Positions 18,184 through 25,948 of a DNA stretch of 64,000 bases are shown here, one piece after another. This DNA comes from Actinocatenispora sera. Lineage in GTDB: Bacteria; Actinomycetota; Actinomycetes; Mycobacteriales; Micromonosporaceae. Position 1 is the stretch's first letter; each line of letters begins with the position of its first letter. The position numbers and the translations under genes were made by a program. The stretch lies in NCBI RefSeq assembly GCF_018324685.1, contig NZ_AP023354.1, positions 5,704,001 to 5,768,000 of the forward strand, written 5' to 3'. The notes beneath the pieces are model-generated. The model was not told the origin of the DNA and ran no database searches. It saw nothing but the letters and a program-made list of their open reading frames with translations.

Positions 18184-18858
18184 TTGAACGATCTGGTTGA
18201 CACCACAGAGATGTACCTCCGCACGATCCTCGAGCTCGAGGAGGAGGGCGTCGCCCCGCTCCGCGCCAGGATCGCGGAGCGGCTGCACCAGAGCGGCCCC
18301 ACGGTGAGCCAGACGGTCGCCCGGATGGAGCGGGACGGTCTGCTGCGGGTCGAGGGTGACCGGCATTTGGCGCTGACCGATGCCGGCCGGGAGCACGCCG
18401 TCGCGGTGATGCGCAAGCACCGGCTCGCCGAGCTGCTGCTGATCAACGTCATCGGGATGAAGTACGAGGCGGCCCACGACGAGGCCTGCCGATGGGAGCA
18501 CGTGATGAGCTCCGACGTCGAACACCGGGTCTACGAGCTGCTCGGCCGGCCGACCCACTCGCCGTACGGGAACCCGATCCCCGGGCTGCACGTGTTCGAT
18601 CCGGCGGCGGTCGAGCCGGCCGCGAGCGACGAGCACAACCTGGCGAGCGCGACCGTGCGCGGCGCGGTGACCGTGGGACGCATCTGCGAGAGCGTGCAGA
18701 CCGACGCGGCGTTGCTGGAGCGGTTGCATGCGGCGGGCATCGACCCCGGTGCGAAGGTCCATGTCGAGCAGGACGGCGACACCGTCACCATCACCCATGA
18801 CGGGGCGGAGCTGCGACTGCCCTCCTCCGTCGCCAGCCGGGTGTTCGTCACCGCCTGA
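18184..18858 (+). CDS. ideR: Iron-dependent repressor, DtxR/IdeR family
   Basis: 224 residues from a TTG at 18184. That start makes the N-terminus NDLVDTTEMYLRTI collinear with IdeR/DtxR, and GGGAGGG lies five to ten bases upstream. Every metal ligand of DtxR is present at the same number: site 1 M10, C102, E105, H106; site 2 H79, E83, H98. The recognition helix SGPTVSQTVARMERDGLL and the C-terminal SH3-like domain are intact. It represses iron-uptake genes when bound to Fe2+. No clear iron box was found in its own short upstream region. Confidence 0.95.
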   Translation: MNDLVDTTEMYLRTILELEEEGVAPLRARIAERLHQSGPTVSQTVARMERDGLLRVEGDRHLALTDAGREHAVAVMRKHRLAELLLINVIGMKYEAAHDEACRWEHVMSSDVEHRVYELLGRPTHSPYGNPIPGLHVFDPAAVEPAASDEHNLASATVRGAVTVGRICESVQTDAALLERLHAAGIDPGAKVHVEQDGDTVTITHDGAELRLPSSVASRVFVTA

Positions 18859-18959
18859 GCGGTCCCGTCCGCCGACATCGACCACCGTCACTGCTCGTGC
18901 GGTGCGACTTTCCCGGATTCGGGCTGGTGCCAACGGTTTTGCGTGGTACCCAGAAGTGG

Positions 18960-19583
18960 ATGAGCGCACCGGTACGCCCGGCGGACGGTCAGCTGTTCCA
19001 GCCGGGAGAAGAGATCTTGTGGTGGCTGCGGCCGACCGAGGCCGGCAGCCGCGGCGGCTACCTGGTCCGCCGGTTCTCCCGTGCGGTCGCGGCGTTCGCG
19101 ATCGCGGGAGTGGCCAGCGTGCTGACCTTCGGCGTGGTGCTGCCGCTGCTGTCGTCGGTCCGGCCGGACGTCACGGCGTGGCTGCTGCCGCTGCTGGCCG
19201 GCGCGGCGCTGGTGGTGGCCGGCGGCGTGCTGCTGCTCGCGGTCGGCGTGCTCGCCCTGCTGGTACCCGAACCGGCGTGTCCCCCGCCGCCGCGGGTGGT
19301 GTCCGACCTGCTGTACGTGATCACCGACCGGCGGCTGCTCGTGGTGCGGACCTCCCGCGGCTCGGGCCGGGAGTACTCGCCGGACGACCTCGCGCCGACC
19401 GGCCAGGTACCGCCGACCTACCGGATCGACGAGGTCGGGCCGGGCGTCGGCAACATCCTGATCGGGGCGCAGTCGCCGAGTGGCTGGATCCCGCGGATGA
19501 GCCTGTGGTCCGTGCCGGAGCCGGCGAAGGTGGTGGCCCGGATCCAGGAGTGGGCCGGCGGAACGGTCCAGCCGGCGGACTGA
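18960..19583 (+). CDS. Membrane protein with a bacterial PH-like domain
   Basis: 207 residues, not assignable to a named protein. It has a short cytoplasmic start with FQPGEEILWWLRPT, two membrane helices (about residues 48-70 and 78-105) and then a soluble segment beginning LLYVITDRRLLVVRT, the characteristic beta-strand entry of bacterial PH-like domains. The C-terminus has an I-L-I-G...W-x-P-R-M-S-L-W pattern and ends in a helix. The ATG at 18960 was preferred over an in-frame start 63 bases upstream. Convergent with the DUF3558-like lipoprotein gene. Confidence 0.6.
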   Translation: MSAPVRPADGQLFQPGEEILWWLRPTEAGSRGGYLVRRFSRAVAAFAIAGVASVLTFGVVLPLLSSVRPDVTAWLLPLLAGAALVVAGGVLLLAVGVLALLVPEPACPPPPRVVSDLLYVITDRRLLVVRTSRGSGREYSPDDLAPTGQVPPTYRIDEVGPGVGNILIGAQSPSGWIPRMSLWSVPEPAKVVARIQEWAGGTVQPAD

Positions 19584-19652
19584 CCGCGCGGGCGACACGA
19601 GCCGCCGAACCCGGGCCGGTCGGGCGCCCGAGCGTCGGGCGCGACGCCGGCC

Positions 19653-20255
19653 TCAGCGCTTGGCTTCGAGCTTGCGGGCGTAGTCGGCGAGCTTGCCGAC
19701 GTTCTCCCGGGCGGTGTGCGCGCCTACGTTCTGGGGATAGGTGTAGCGCAGCGTCACGATCTGCTGGTGCTTGCCGAGCCAGGCGATCTCGACGGCCGGA
19801 CCGGCGCCGTCGCCAGCGGCGAGGATCCGGCTGTACGCGGCCGAGCCCAGGTCGGCCACGTCGTCCGCGTCGTCCGAGGCGGCCTTGCCGAACGCCTTCG
19901 CGTCGGCCTCGGTGCCGATCACGCTGAGCACCAGAGACGGGTAGTCGGAGTAGAGCACCTGCAGTGCGCAGGCCTTCGCGCCCGAGTTGCTGCTCGCCGC
20001 CGCGACCTGGAACTCGGTACCGGTGGCCGCCTGCACGCTGGCGTAGTCGAGCAGGGTGCAGGTGCCGCCCGCCTTGCTCGGCGGGGTGGGTGACGCCGAC
20101 GGGCTCGGCGCCTTCTCGAACTCCCCGGCGCCGACGGGTGCCGGTGTCGCGGTCTTCGGCTCGTTCGCGGTCGGGTGCTCCAGCCGGGCGCAGCCGGACA
20201 GTGCCGCCACGCCTGCCAGCAGGGCACCGGCGAGCGTCATGCGTCTCGTACGCAT
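19653..20255 (-). CDS. DUF3558-like lipoprotein
   Basis: 200 residues. The signal peptide MRTRRMTLAGALLAGVAALSGC has a lipobox (LSGC) with lipidated C22. A Pro/Ser/Ala linker follows, then a globular domain with two conserved cysteines (TCTLLDYASV and KACALQV) and the acidic/aromatic pattern seen in DUF3558 lipoproteins of actinobacteria. The function of that family is unknown. Transcribed alone; the 227-base region upstream to the aldo/keto reductase stop must hold its promoter. Confidence 0.72.
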   Translation of the reverse strand: MRTRRMTLAGALLAGVAALSGCARLEHPTANEPKTATPAPVGAGEFEKAPSPSASPTPPSKAGGTCTLLDYASVQAATGTEFQVAAASSNSGAKACALQVLYSDYPSLVLSVIGTEADAKAFGKAASDDADDVADLGSAAYSRILAAGDGAGPAVEIAWLGKHQQIVTLRYTYPQNVGAHTARENVGKLADYARKLEAKR

Positions 20256-20482
20256 CGTGTCGGTCTCCCGGGTCAGTCGGTCGGCCGCGCCGCGCGATCG
20301 GCTCGTGCGGCGGGCGGTGCGCGTGGCCGGGGTACGGCCCGGCCGGCTCCCCACCGTACGCGGCAGGTGCCGGCGGGGACGGACCGCACGTGCGTGAGCT
20401 GGGCCGCATCGACCCGAATATTCGCCAGTTTCCGGTGCGAAACAGCTCAATGTTCCGCGGACAACGCGATCACGCTACGTGT

Positions 20483-21337
20483 TCAGCCGGCGGACAGTTC
20501 ACGCATCTCCTCGTCGCTGAGCGTCAGCTGCGCGGCGGCGGTGTTCTCCTCCACGTGCGCGACCGAGCCGGTGCCCGGGATCGGCAGCATCACCGGCGAG
20601 CTGGCGAGCAGCCAGGCCAGCGCGACCTGGGCCGGCGTCGCGTCGTGCGCGGCGGCGATCCGGGCCACCGTGCCGGACAGCTCGCCGGCCGCGATCGGGT
20701 ACCACGGGATGAAGCCGAGGCCCTCCGCCGCGCAGTAGTCCAGCACGTCGGCCGACCGCCGCTCCATCAGGTTGTACAGGTTCTGCACGGACACGATGTC
20801 GGCGATCTCGCGGGCCTGGCGGATCTGCTCGACACTGACCTCGGACAGCCCGAGCTGGCCGATCTTGCCCTCCTGCTGCATCATCCGCAGCTCACCGAGC
20901 TGGTCACCGAGCGGTACGGCGGGGTCGATGCGGTGCAGCTGGAACAGCTCGAGGCGCTCCACGCCGAGCCGGCGCAGGCTCATCTCGACCTCCTGGCGCA
21001 GGTACTTCGGGTGCCCGACCACGTGCCACTCGTTGGGGCCGGTTCGCACGAAGCCCGCCTTCGTGCCGATCACCAGGTCGTCCGGGTACGGGTGCAGGGC
21101 GGTGCGGATCAGCCCCTCGGAGACGTACGGCCCGTACGAGTCGGCCGTGTCGATGAACGTCACGCCCAGCTCCACGGCACGGCGCAGCACCCGTACCGCC
21201 TCGTCCGGGTCCGCGGGCGGGCCCCAGATACCGGGGCCGGTGATGCGCATCGCACCGAAGCCGAGCCGGCGCACGGTCAGCGCGCCGCCGAGAACGAACT
21301 CGCCGCTCGCCGCGGCGACGGGACTGTTCCGGGTCAC
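20483..21337 (-). CDS. Aldo/keto reductase
   Basis: 284 residues, (beta/alpha)8 NADPH-dependent oxidoreductase. The catalytic tetrad is visible as D63 and Y68 (FIDTADSYGP), K93 (IGTKAG) and H135 (LFQLHRID). The C-terminal cofactor-binding region reads IPGTGSVAHVEENTAA. The GTG at 21337 has AAGGAG upstream. It belongs to the branch of AKRs annotated as general stress or xenobiotic carbonyl reductases; substrate cannot be inferred. A partial duplicate of its own leader lies just upstream. Confidence 0.92.
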   Translation of the reverse strand: MTRNSPVAAASGEFVLGGALTVRRLGFGAMRITGPGIWGPPADPDEAVRVLRRAVELGVTFIDTADSYGPYVSEGLIRTALHPYPDDLVIGTKAGFVRTGPNEWHVVGHPKYLRQEVEMSLRRLGVERLELFQLHRIDPAVPLGDQLGELRMMQQEGKIGQLGLSEVSVEQIRQAREIADIVSVQNLYNLMERRSADVLDYCAAEGLGFIPWYPIAAGELSGTVARIAAAHDATPAQVALAWLLASSPVMLPIPGTGSVAHVEENTAAAQLTLSDEEMRELSAG

Positions 21338-21403
21338 GATCTGCTCCTTACCTGCTCGCGCCGCCGCTCCGGGAAACGATCTGCGCCCTGCCTGCTCGCG
21401 CCG
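21335..21403. repeat. Duplicated translation-start region upstream of the aldo/keto reductase
   Basis: Two 29-base copies, 21335-21363 and 21375-21403, agree at 25 positions. The copy nearer the gene contains the ribosome-binding site (AAGGAG on the minus strand) and touches the GTG start; the distal copy has lost both the AAGGAG and the start codon. It looks like an old tandem duplication of the leader. Confidence 0.75.
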
Positions 21404-21569
21404 GCGCGCCGACGGTGTGCCTTCGACCCTAACGACGGCGGCGCGGCCGGAGAGGGTGAACCGGGTCGCGGTAACGCGGGAAGCCGCGGGCCGTTAGACA
21501 CCGCGGAGTGAGCGCAGCACGACGCTGCGCCGTCGAACCTCATGCCGTCGAACTGCCTTAGGAGACCCC

Positions 21570-22190
21570 GTGCGCGCCACCATGGCCCTCGCCGCCCTCA
21601 CCACCGCCGCCGCCCTGGTACTGGCCGGCTGCGGCAGCGCCCCCGACCGGCACGCGGCGGCGAAGGCGAGCGCCTCGGCCAGGCCCAGCGCCAGCGCCAG
21701 CCGCGCGAAGCCGGCGTCCCCGTCGCCGGCGCCCACCCGGTCGGGCGGGCCGCGCAGCCTGCTCGCGGTCAGCGAGGCGCCGATCGAGCTGTCCGAGACG
21801 CAGCAACCGCCCGCCGACGCCGTCGTTGCGTACTGGACCCGCTACGGCACCGCGGTCTCCACCCGGGACCTGCCGGGTTCCGGGCTCGCGGAGGTCGTGA
21901 CCAGCAAGACCGGAGTCGCCGGTACCGGCAAGCTGGTGGACGCGCTGGCCGCGAAGAACCAGCGGTACCGGGGCAAGCTCGTGGTGAACATCCGCAGCGT
22001 CGGGATGGGCGGCGACACCGCCACGGTGGACGCCTGCATCGACCAGAGCCGGTCCCGGCTCACCGATGCCAACGGCAACAAGGTCGCCGAACCGGGCAAG
22101 CAGAACATCCTGCCGATCGCGCACACGCTGGTGCACGAACACGGTCACTGGCTGATCGACCGGATCCAGCAGGGCGGCTTCACCTGCTGA
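21570..22190 (+). CDS. Putative lipoprotein
   Basis: 206 residues from a GTG with TAGGAG upstream. The signal peptide MRATMALAALTTAAALVLAGC ends in a lipobox (LAGC) with C21. A Ser/Ala/Pro/Lys linker of ~40 residues precedes a soluble domain of about 140 residues containing VVAYWTRYGTAVSTRDL, a D-A-C-I-D-Q-S segment and HGHWLIDRIQQG. The fold resembles small NTF2/SCP-like substrate-binding lipoproteins, but I do not recognise a specific family. Two cysteines in the mature domain may pair. Transcribed alone, just ahead of the MerR gene. Confidence 0.65.
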   Translation: MRATMALAALTTAAALVLAGCGSAPDRHAAAKASASARPSASASRAKPASPSPAPTRSGGPRSLLAVSEAPIELSETQQPPADAVVAYWTRYGTAVSTRDLPGSGLAEVVTSKTGVAGTGKLVDALAAKNQRYRGKLVVNIRSVGMGGDTATVDACIDQSRSRLTDANGNKVAEPGKQNILPIAHTLVHEHGHWLIDRIQQGGFTC

Positions 22191-22223
22191 CCCCGCCCGG
22201 GTCAGGCGATGACCCCCGTTCGG

Positions 22224-22255
22224 TTGGCGTTGACAGCGGTGTGCATCGCTAGCGT
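22224..22255 (+). promoter_or_regulatory. Candidate MerR-type promoter of the merR-thioredoxin unit
   Basis: TTGGCG (22224-22229) and TAGCGT (22250-22255) are separated by 20 bases, the long spacing typical of promoters that MerR proteins untwist. A better -35 sequence, TTGACA (22230-22235), leaves only 14 bases. The elements end eight bases before the MerR start codon, suggesting a very short leader. Observed motifs only. Confidence 0.4.
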
Positions 22256-22262
22256 GGGGCGC

Positions 22263-22694
22263 ATGCGGATCGGCGAACTGGCGGAGCGGTGCGGTACCAG
22301 CACCCGGATGCTGCGCTACTACGAACAGCAGGGGCTGCTGGCCGACCGGCGCGACAGCCTCGGCTACCGGCGCTACCACGAGTCGGACGCCCGGCTGGTG
22401 CAGGAGATCCTTGCGCTGCAACGGATCGGGTTCACGCTGGCGGAGGCGAAACCGTTCGTGGAGTGCCTGCGTTCCGGGCACGACAGCGGGGATGCCTGTC
22501 CCGCCTCGCTGGAGGTGTACCAGCACAAGCTGGCGGCGCTGGACACCGGCATCGCCCGGCTGACCGCCGCCCGCGACCAGGTCCGCAGCCAGCTCGCCGC
22601 GGCCCTGGCCCGCCGTACCGGCGCGCTCGCCGAACCGTGCTGCGAGTTCACCGCCGCCGATCCGGCGGCATCGACCCGAGAGGGGCAGTCATGA
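22263..22694 (+). CDS. MerR-family transcriptional regulator
   Basis: 143 residues. The winged helix-turn-helix begins MRIGELAERCGTSTRMLRYYEQQGLL and continues through GYRRYHESD, a standard MerR DNA-binding domain, followed by a dimerisation helix. Cysteines at C68, C79 and the pair C126-C127 could sense metal or redox state; the set does not match SoxR's 2Fe-2S pattern. Its stop overlaps the thioredoxin start (ATGA), so it most likely controls its own unit and the thioredoxin. Inducer unknown. Confidence 0.88.
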   Translation: MRIGELAERCGTSTRMLRYYEQQGLLADRRDSLGYRRYHESDARLVQEILALQRIGFTLAEAKPFVECLRSGHDSGDACPASLEVYQHKLAALDTGIARLTAARDQVRSQLAAALARRTGALAEPCCEFTAADPAASTREGQS

Positions 22695-23020
22695 TCGACA
22701 CCGGCGAGGTCCGGCCCGTCACCGACGACACGTTCGCCGCCGAGGTGCTCGGCGCCTCGCTGCCGGTCCTGGTGGACTTCTGGACCGACTGGTGCCCGCC
22801 GTGCAAGCGGCTCGCCCCGGTGCTCGCCGAGCTCGCCGTCGAGTACGCGGGCCGGGTCGAGTTTCGCAGCATGGACGCCGACGACCAGCCGGAGACCGCG
22901 CGTGCGCTGCACGTGCTGGCGTTCCCCACGCTGGCGCTCTACCGCGACGGCGAGCTGATCCGTACCGTCGTCGGCGCGCAGCCAAGGCACCAGCTGCGCA
23001 AGCTGCTCGACGCCGCCTGA
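22691..23020 (+). CDS. Thioredoxin
   Basis: 109 residues with the thioredoxin fold: PVLVDFWTDWCPPCKRLAPVL, the cis-proline in AFPTLALYRDG and a C-terminal amphipathic helix. The active site is W34-C35-P-P-C38 rather than the usual WCGPC; the extra proline is expected to change redox potential, as seen in other CxxC variants. Translated by overlap (ATGA) from the upstream MerR gene, so it is probably a conditionally induced thioredoxin and not the main housekeeping one. Confidence 0.92.
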   Translation: MIDTGEVRPVTDDTFAAEVLGASLPVLVDFWTDWCPPCKRLAPVLAELAVEYAGRVEFRSMDADDQPETARALHVLAFPTLALYRDGELIRTVVGAQPRHQLRKLLDAA

Positions 23021-23130
23021 CCGCGGCGGCGACCACGGCCGGTCCGGCGGGTCGCGCACCGCCATGTGCGGCAATATCCTTCTTTGGTCAGCGAACGGCA
23101 GAAAGTCATCAACGGATGGAGTTCGCCACG

Positions 23131-24246
23131 ATGACCGAGGATCACTCCGCGCTGGACCGGCGCACCCTGTTCAAGGCCACCCTCGGCGCCGCGACCGTCG
23201 CGGTCGTCGGCTCCGAGCTGGCCCCCACCGCGGCCTCGGCGGCCGACGGGTTCGACTTCGTCGTCGACTGCGACGACTGGGGCGCGCGCCCGCCGTCCAG
23301 CCCGATCCAGTTGAGCGGCAACGTCACCAACAAGATCATCGTGCACCACATGGAGTTCCCGAACAGCACCGACTACTCGCTGGAGCACGCGAAGCAGCTC
23401 GCCCGGGACTGCCAGGACCTGCACATGGACACCAACGGCTGGGCCGACACCGGCCAGCACTTCACCGTCAGCCGCGGCGGGTACGTGCTGGAGGGCCGCC
23501 ACCGCAGCCTGGAGACGCTGGAAGCCGGTCAGCAGCAGGTGATCGCCGCACACTGCCCCGGCGAGAACGGCAACGCGATCGGCATCGAGAACGAGGGCAC
23601 GTACTTCACCGAGACCCCGCCGCAGGCGCTGTTCGACGCGCTGACCACGCTGTGCGTCACCGTCTGCCGGCAGTACCGGTTGCACGCGTACGACCTGTTC
23701 GGGCACTGGGACTTCCGCGACACCGACTGCCCGGGCGCGGCGTTCTACCGCGAGTTCCCGCAGCTGCGGCGCGCCGTGCAGGCCGGACTCGGGGAGTCCG
23801 CGGCCGATGCGCCGGCCCGGCGCTGGCCGGACATCTGGCAGTTCGTCGGCGGACCCGTCGTCCAGCTCGGCCAGTACCTGCTGATCGCCAGCGGCGCGAA
23901 ACTCACGGCGAGCGGCACGTTCGACCAGAAGACGATCAAGGCCGTGCAGAAATGGCAGTCCCAGCACGGCATCCCGGTCGACCCGGACGCCACCTTCACC
24001 ACCGCGACCTGGGAGACGCTGGTACCGGCGCTCGAGCCCGGCGCGACCGGCGCCGCCGTCACCGGAGCGCAGACCATCCTCGCGCACAAGGGCTACGCGG
24101 TGAGCGCGACCGGCAACTACGACGCGGCGACGCAGGCCGCGGTCACCGCGATCCAGCAGCTGCACGGCCTGCCCACCACGGGCTCGCTCGACCTCACCAC
24201 CTGGTGCGCGGTCGCCGGCGGCACCGTCCGGGAGTCCCTGTCCTGA
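23131..24246 (+). CDS. Secreted N-acetylmuramoyl-L-alanine amidase/PGRP with two peptidoglycan-binding repeats
   Basis: 371 residues. The N-terminus [20 protein letters not shown] ends in TAASA and looks like a Tat signal peptide (RRxLFK). An amidase_2/PGRP domain follows, with zinc-ligand candidates in IVHHMEF, and [11 protein letters not shown] (His and Cys), plus [18 protein letters not shown]. The last ~140 residues hold two PG_binding_1-type repeats ([20 protein letters not shown] and [20 protein letters not shown]). It should cleave the amide between muramic acid and peptide stems outside the cell. ATG 23131 has GGAG upstream; ATG 23116 is possible. Confidence 0.88.
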   Translation: MTEDHSALDRRTLFKATLGAATVAVVGSELAPTAASAADGFDFVVDCDDWGARPPSSPIQLSGNVTNKIIVHHMEFPNSTDYSLEHAKQLARDCQDLHMDTNGWADTGQHFTVSRGGYVLEGRHRSLETLEAGQQQVIAAHCPGENGNAIGIENEGTYFTETPPQALFDALTTLCVTVCRQYRLHAYDLFGHWDFRDTDCPGAAFYREFPQLRRAVQAGLGESAADAPARRWPDIWQFVGGPVVQLGQYLLIASGAKLTASGTFDQKTIKAVQKWQSQHGIPVDPDATFTTATWETLVPALEPGATGAAVTGAQTILAHKGYAVSATGNYDAATQAAVTAIQQLHGLPTTGSLDLTTWCAVAGGTVRESLS

Positions 24247-24259
24247 CCCGGCCGGGCGA

Positions 24260-24976
24260 TCAGTGGCGCAGCGCCGGGTGGTCGCCGATCACGGTCGCGG
24301 AGTCGGCCGGGATCTCGGTGAAGCCGGCGTCGTGCACGACCGGCAATCCGGCCGTCGCGAGCCGGCGCCACGCCGCGGTCGCCGCGGTGCGTACCGCGAG
24401 CGGGAAGCCGGCGTCGGCCCAGATCTCCCGGGCCGCCGCCGGCAGCGCCGCGTAGGTCAGCTGGGCGCCGTGTCCGGTCTGCGCCATCGCCTTGCCGGCG
24501 GTCATCGACAGCGCCGGGTTCAGCCACAGCACCGGGGTACCGGCGGCCGGCGCGGCGGGCGGTTCGGTGTCGTCGAAGTCGGTACCGCCGACCTGCAGCC
24601 GGGCGAGGTCGGCGGGCCAGCCGTCCAGCGGTACCGGCGGGAACACCCGCACGGTCGCGGTGCGATGCTGCAGCGTCAACCCGTCCAGCGCCTCGGCCCG
24701 CCGCCACTGCGCGCCGCGGGCCCGGCGTACCACCTTGCGGATCCGGCCGTCGGTCCACGCGGTCACCGCGTCGTGCCACTCCCCCGCCGGCTCGGTGCTG
24801 CGCGGGTCGGTCAGGAACGTCAGCACCGCCCGGGCGGAGGCCTCCAGCGCGTCGGTGCGCTCCGGCGGCGCGTCCCGCTCCAGCCGCACCACCAGCGGCA
24901 GCACGTACTGCGGGGCAGCGTCACGGGGATCGGTGTCACCGGGGTCGGTCGCCGCGTCGTCCACGGCCCGCAGCAT
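24260..24976 (-). CDS. PTH2-like peptidyl-tRNA hydrolase family protein
   Basis: 238 residues with ATG 24976 (a GTG 36 bases earlier is possible). The C-terminal half carries the PTH2-like pattern [36 protein letters not shown] and [18 protein letters not shown], which is the conserved core of the archaeal/eukaryotic-type hydrolase. The N-terminal half ([21 protein letters not shown]) is specific to actinobacterial members. Its enzymatic activity on peptidyl-tRNA is unproven in this branch. Convergent with the amidase gene across only 13 bases. Confidence 0.78.
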   Translation of the reverse strand: MLRAVDDAATDPGDTDPRDAAPQYVLPLVVRLERDAPPERTDALEASARAVLTFLTDPRSTEPAGEWHDAVTAWTDGRIRKVVRRARGAQWRRAEALDGLTLQHRTATVRVFPPVPLDGWPADLARLQVGGTDFDDTEPPAAPAAGTPVLWLNPALSMTAGKAMAQTGHGAQLTYAALPAAAREIWADAGFPLAVRTAATAAWRRLATAGLPVVHDAGFTEIPADSATVIGDHPALRH

Positions 24977-25027
24977 GCCACGCGGCCACGCCGGGCGAGC
25001 CGCCGACACCACCCGGCGCGGCGCCGA

Positions 25028-25828
25028 TCACCGGTCCGCGTGCCGGTGGGCGACCGTGATCAGGTGGCTGGAGGCGCCCAGCAGGCTCGGCTCCGCCTCC
25101 ACCCTGCGCAGCTGGTCGAGCACCAGCCGGGTGGAGTCGGGATCGGCCAGCAGCTCGCTCAGTCGATCGCCGAGCTGCCACAGCGACCCCTCCACCGCCA
25201 GTACCCGGTCGACCGCCAGGCCCGCCTCCCGCGCCTCGTCGACCGGCTCCTCGGGGCGGTGGAAGTACGCGTCGGTGAAGAAGCCGCGACCCGGTTCGGT
25301 GTTGCGGTGCACGCCGGTGTCCAGCGCCCGGTCCACGATCGGGCGGAACCGTGGATCGGCGTAGTGGCCCCGGACGAAGCCGTCGTGCAGCGAGGCGAAC
25401 CGGCTGATCGTCGCCGCGAACACGACGCCGCCCGGGCGCAACACCCGGGCCGCCTCGCGCCACGAGGTGACCCGGTCGGCCCGTTCCAGCAGGTGGTAGA
25501 GCGGGCCGAGCAGCAGTACCGCGTCGACGCTCGCGTCGGGCTGCCGCAGCCGGCGCGCGTCGCCGACCTCGGCGGTCACCCCCGGCACCGTCCCGGCCCG
25601 CTCGACGTGCTCGGGTACCGGATCCACGACGTGCACCCGGTACCCGCCGGTGGCGAGCGCGCCGGCGTACGCACCGGTCGCGCCGCCGACGTCCAGCACA
25701 CTCGCCGGCGGGGCGGGCAGGTACCGGGCCAGGATGTCTCGGGTCCGCAGCGCTTCCAGCAGCCCGGCGCCGGCGCCGAGCCGGGTCTGCTCGCCGCCGC
25801 GCCGGTAGTACTCCAGGATGTCGGCCAT
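25028..25828 (-). CDS. Class I SAM-dependent methyltransferase
   Basis: 266 residues. The SAM-binding motif I is [13 protein letters not shown], motif [12 protein letters not shown] and motif IV around [18 protein letters not shown], followed by [14 protein letters not shown]. This is the ubiE-like Rossmann-fold methyltransferase layout; the second glycine-rich residue is Gly-Ala instead of Cys-Gly. Substrate unknown. Located divergently from tex (120 bases), so the promoters lie back to back. Confidence 0.85.
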   Translation of the reverse strand: MADILEYYRRGGEQTRLGAGAGLLEALRTRDILARYLPAPPASVLDVGGATGAYAGALATGGYRVHVVDPVPEHVERAGTVPGVTAEVGDARRLRQPDASVDAVLLLGPLYHLLERADRVTSWREAARVLRPGGVVFAATISRFASLHDGFVRGHYADPRFRPIVDRALDTGVHRNTEPGRGFFTDAYFHRPEEPVDEAREAGLAVDRVLAVEGSLWQLGDRLSELLADPDSTRLVLDQLRRVEAEPSLLGASSHLITVAHRHADR

Positions 25829-25948
25829 CCACGAATCGTCACCGCCGAGGACCCGGTGCGACAACCGGTTTGGGCGGGTTGGCCGTGGGGTTGTCGGGGG
25901 CGGGCGGCAGAATGCTTCGCAACACGACGTCGTACGAAGGTGGCTCTC

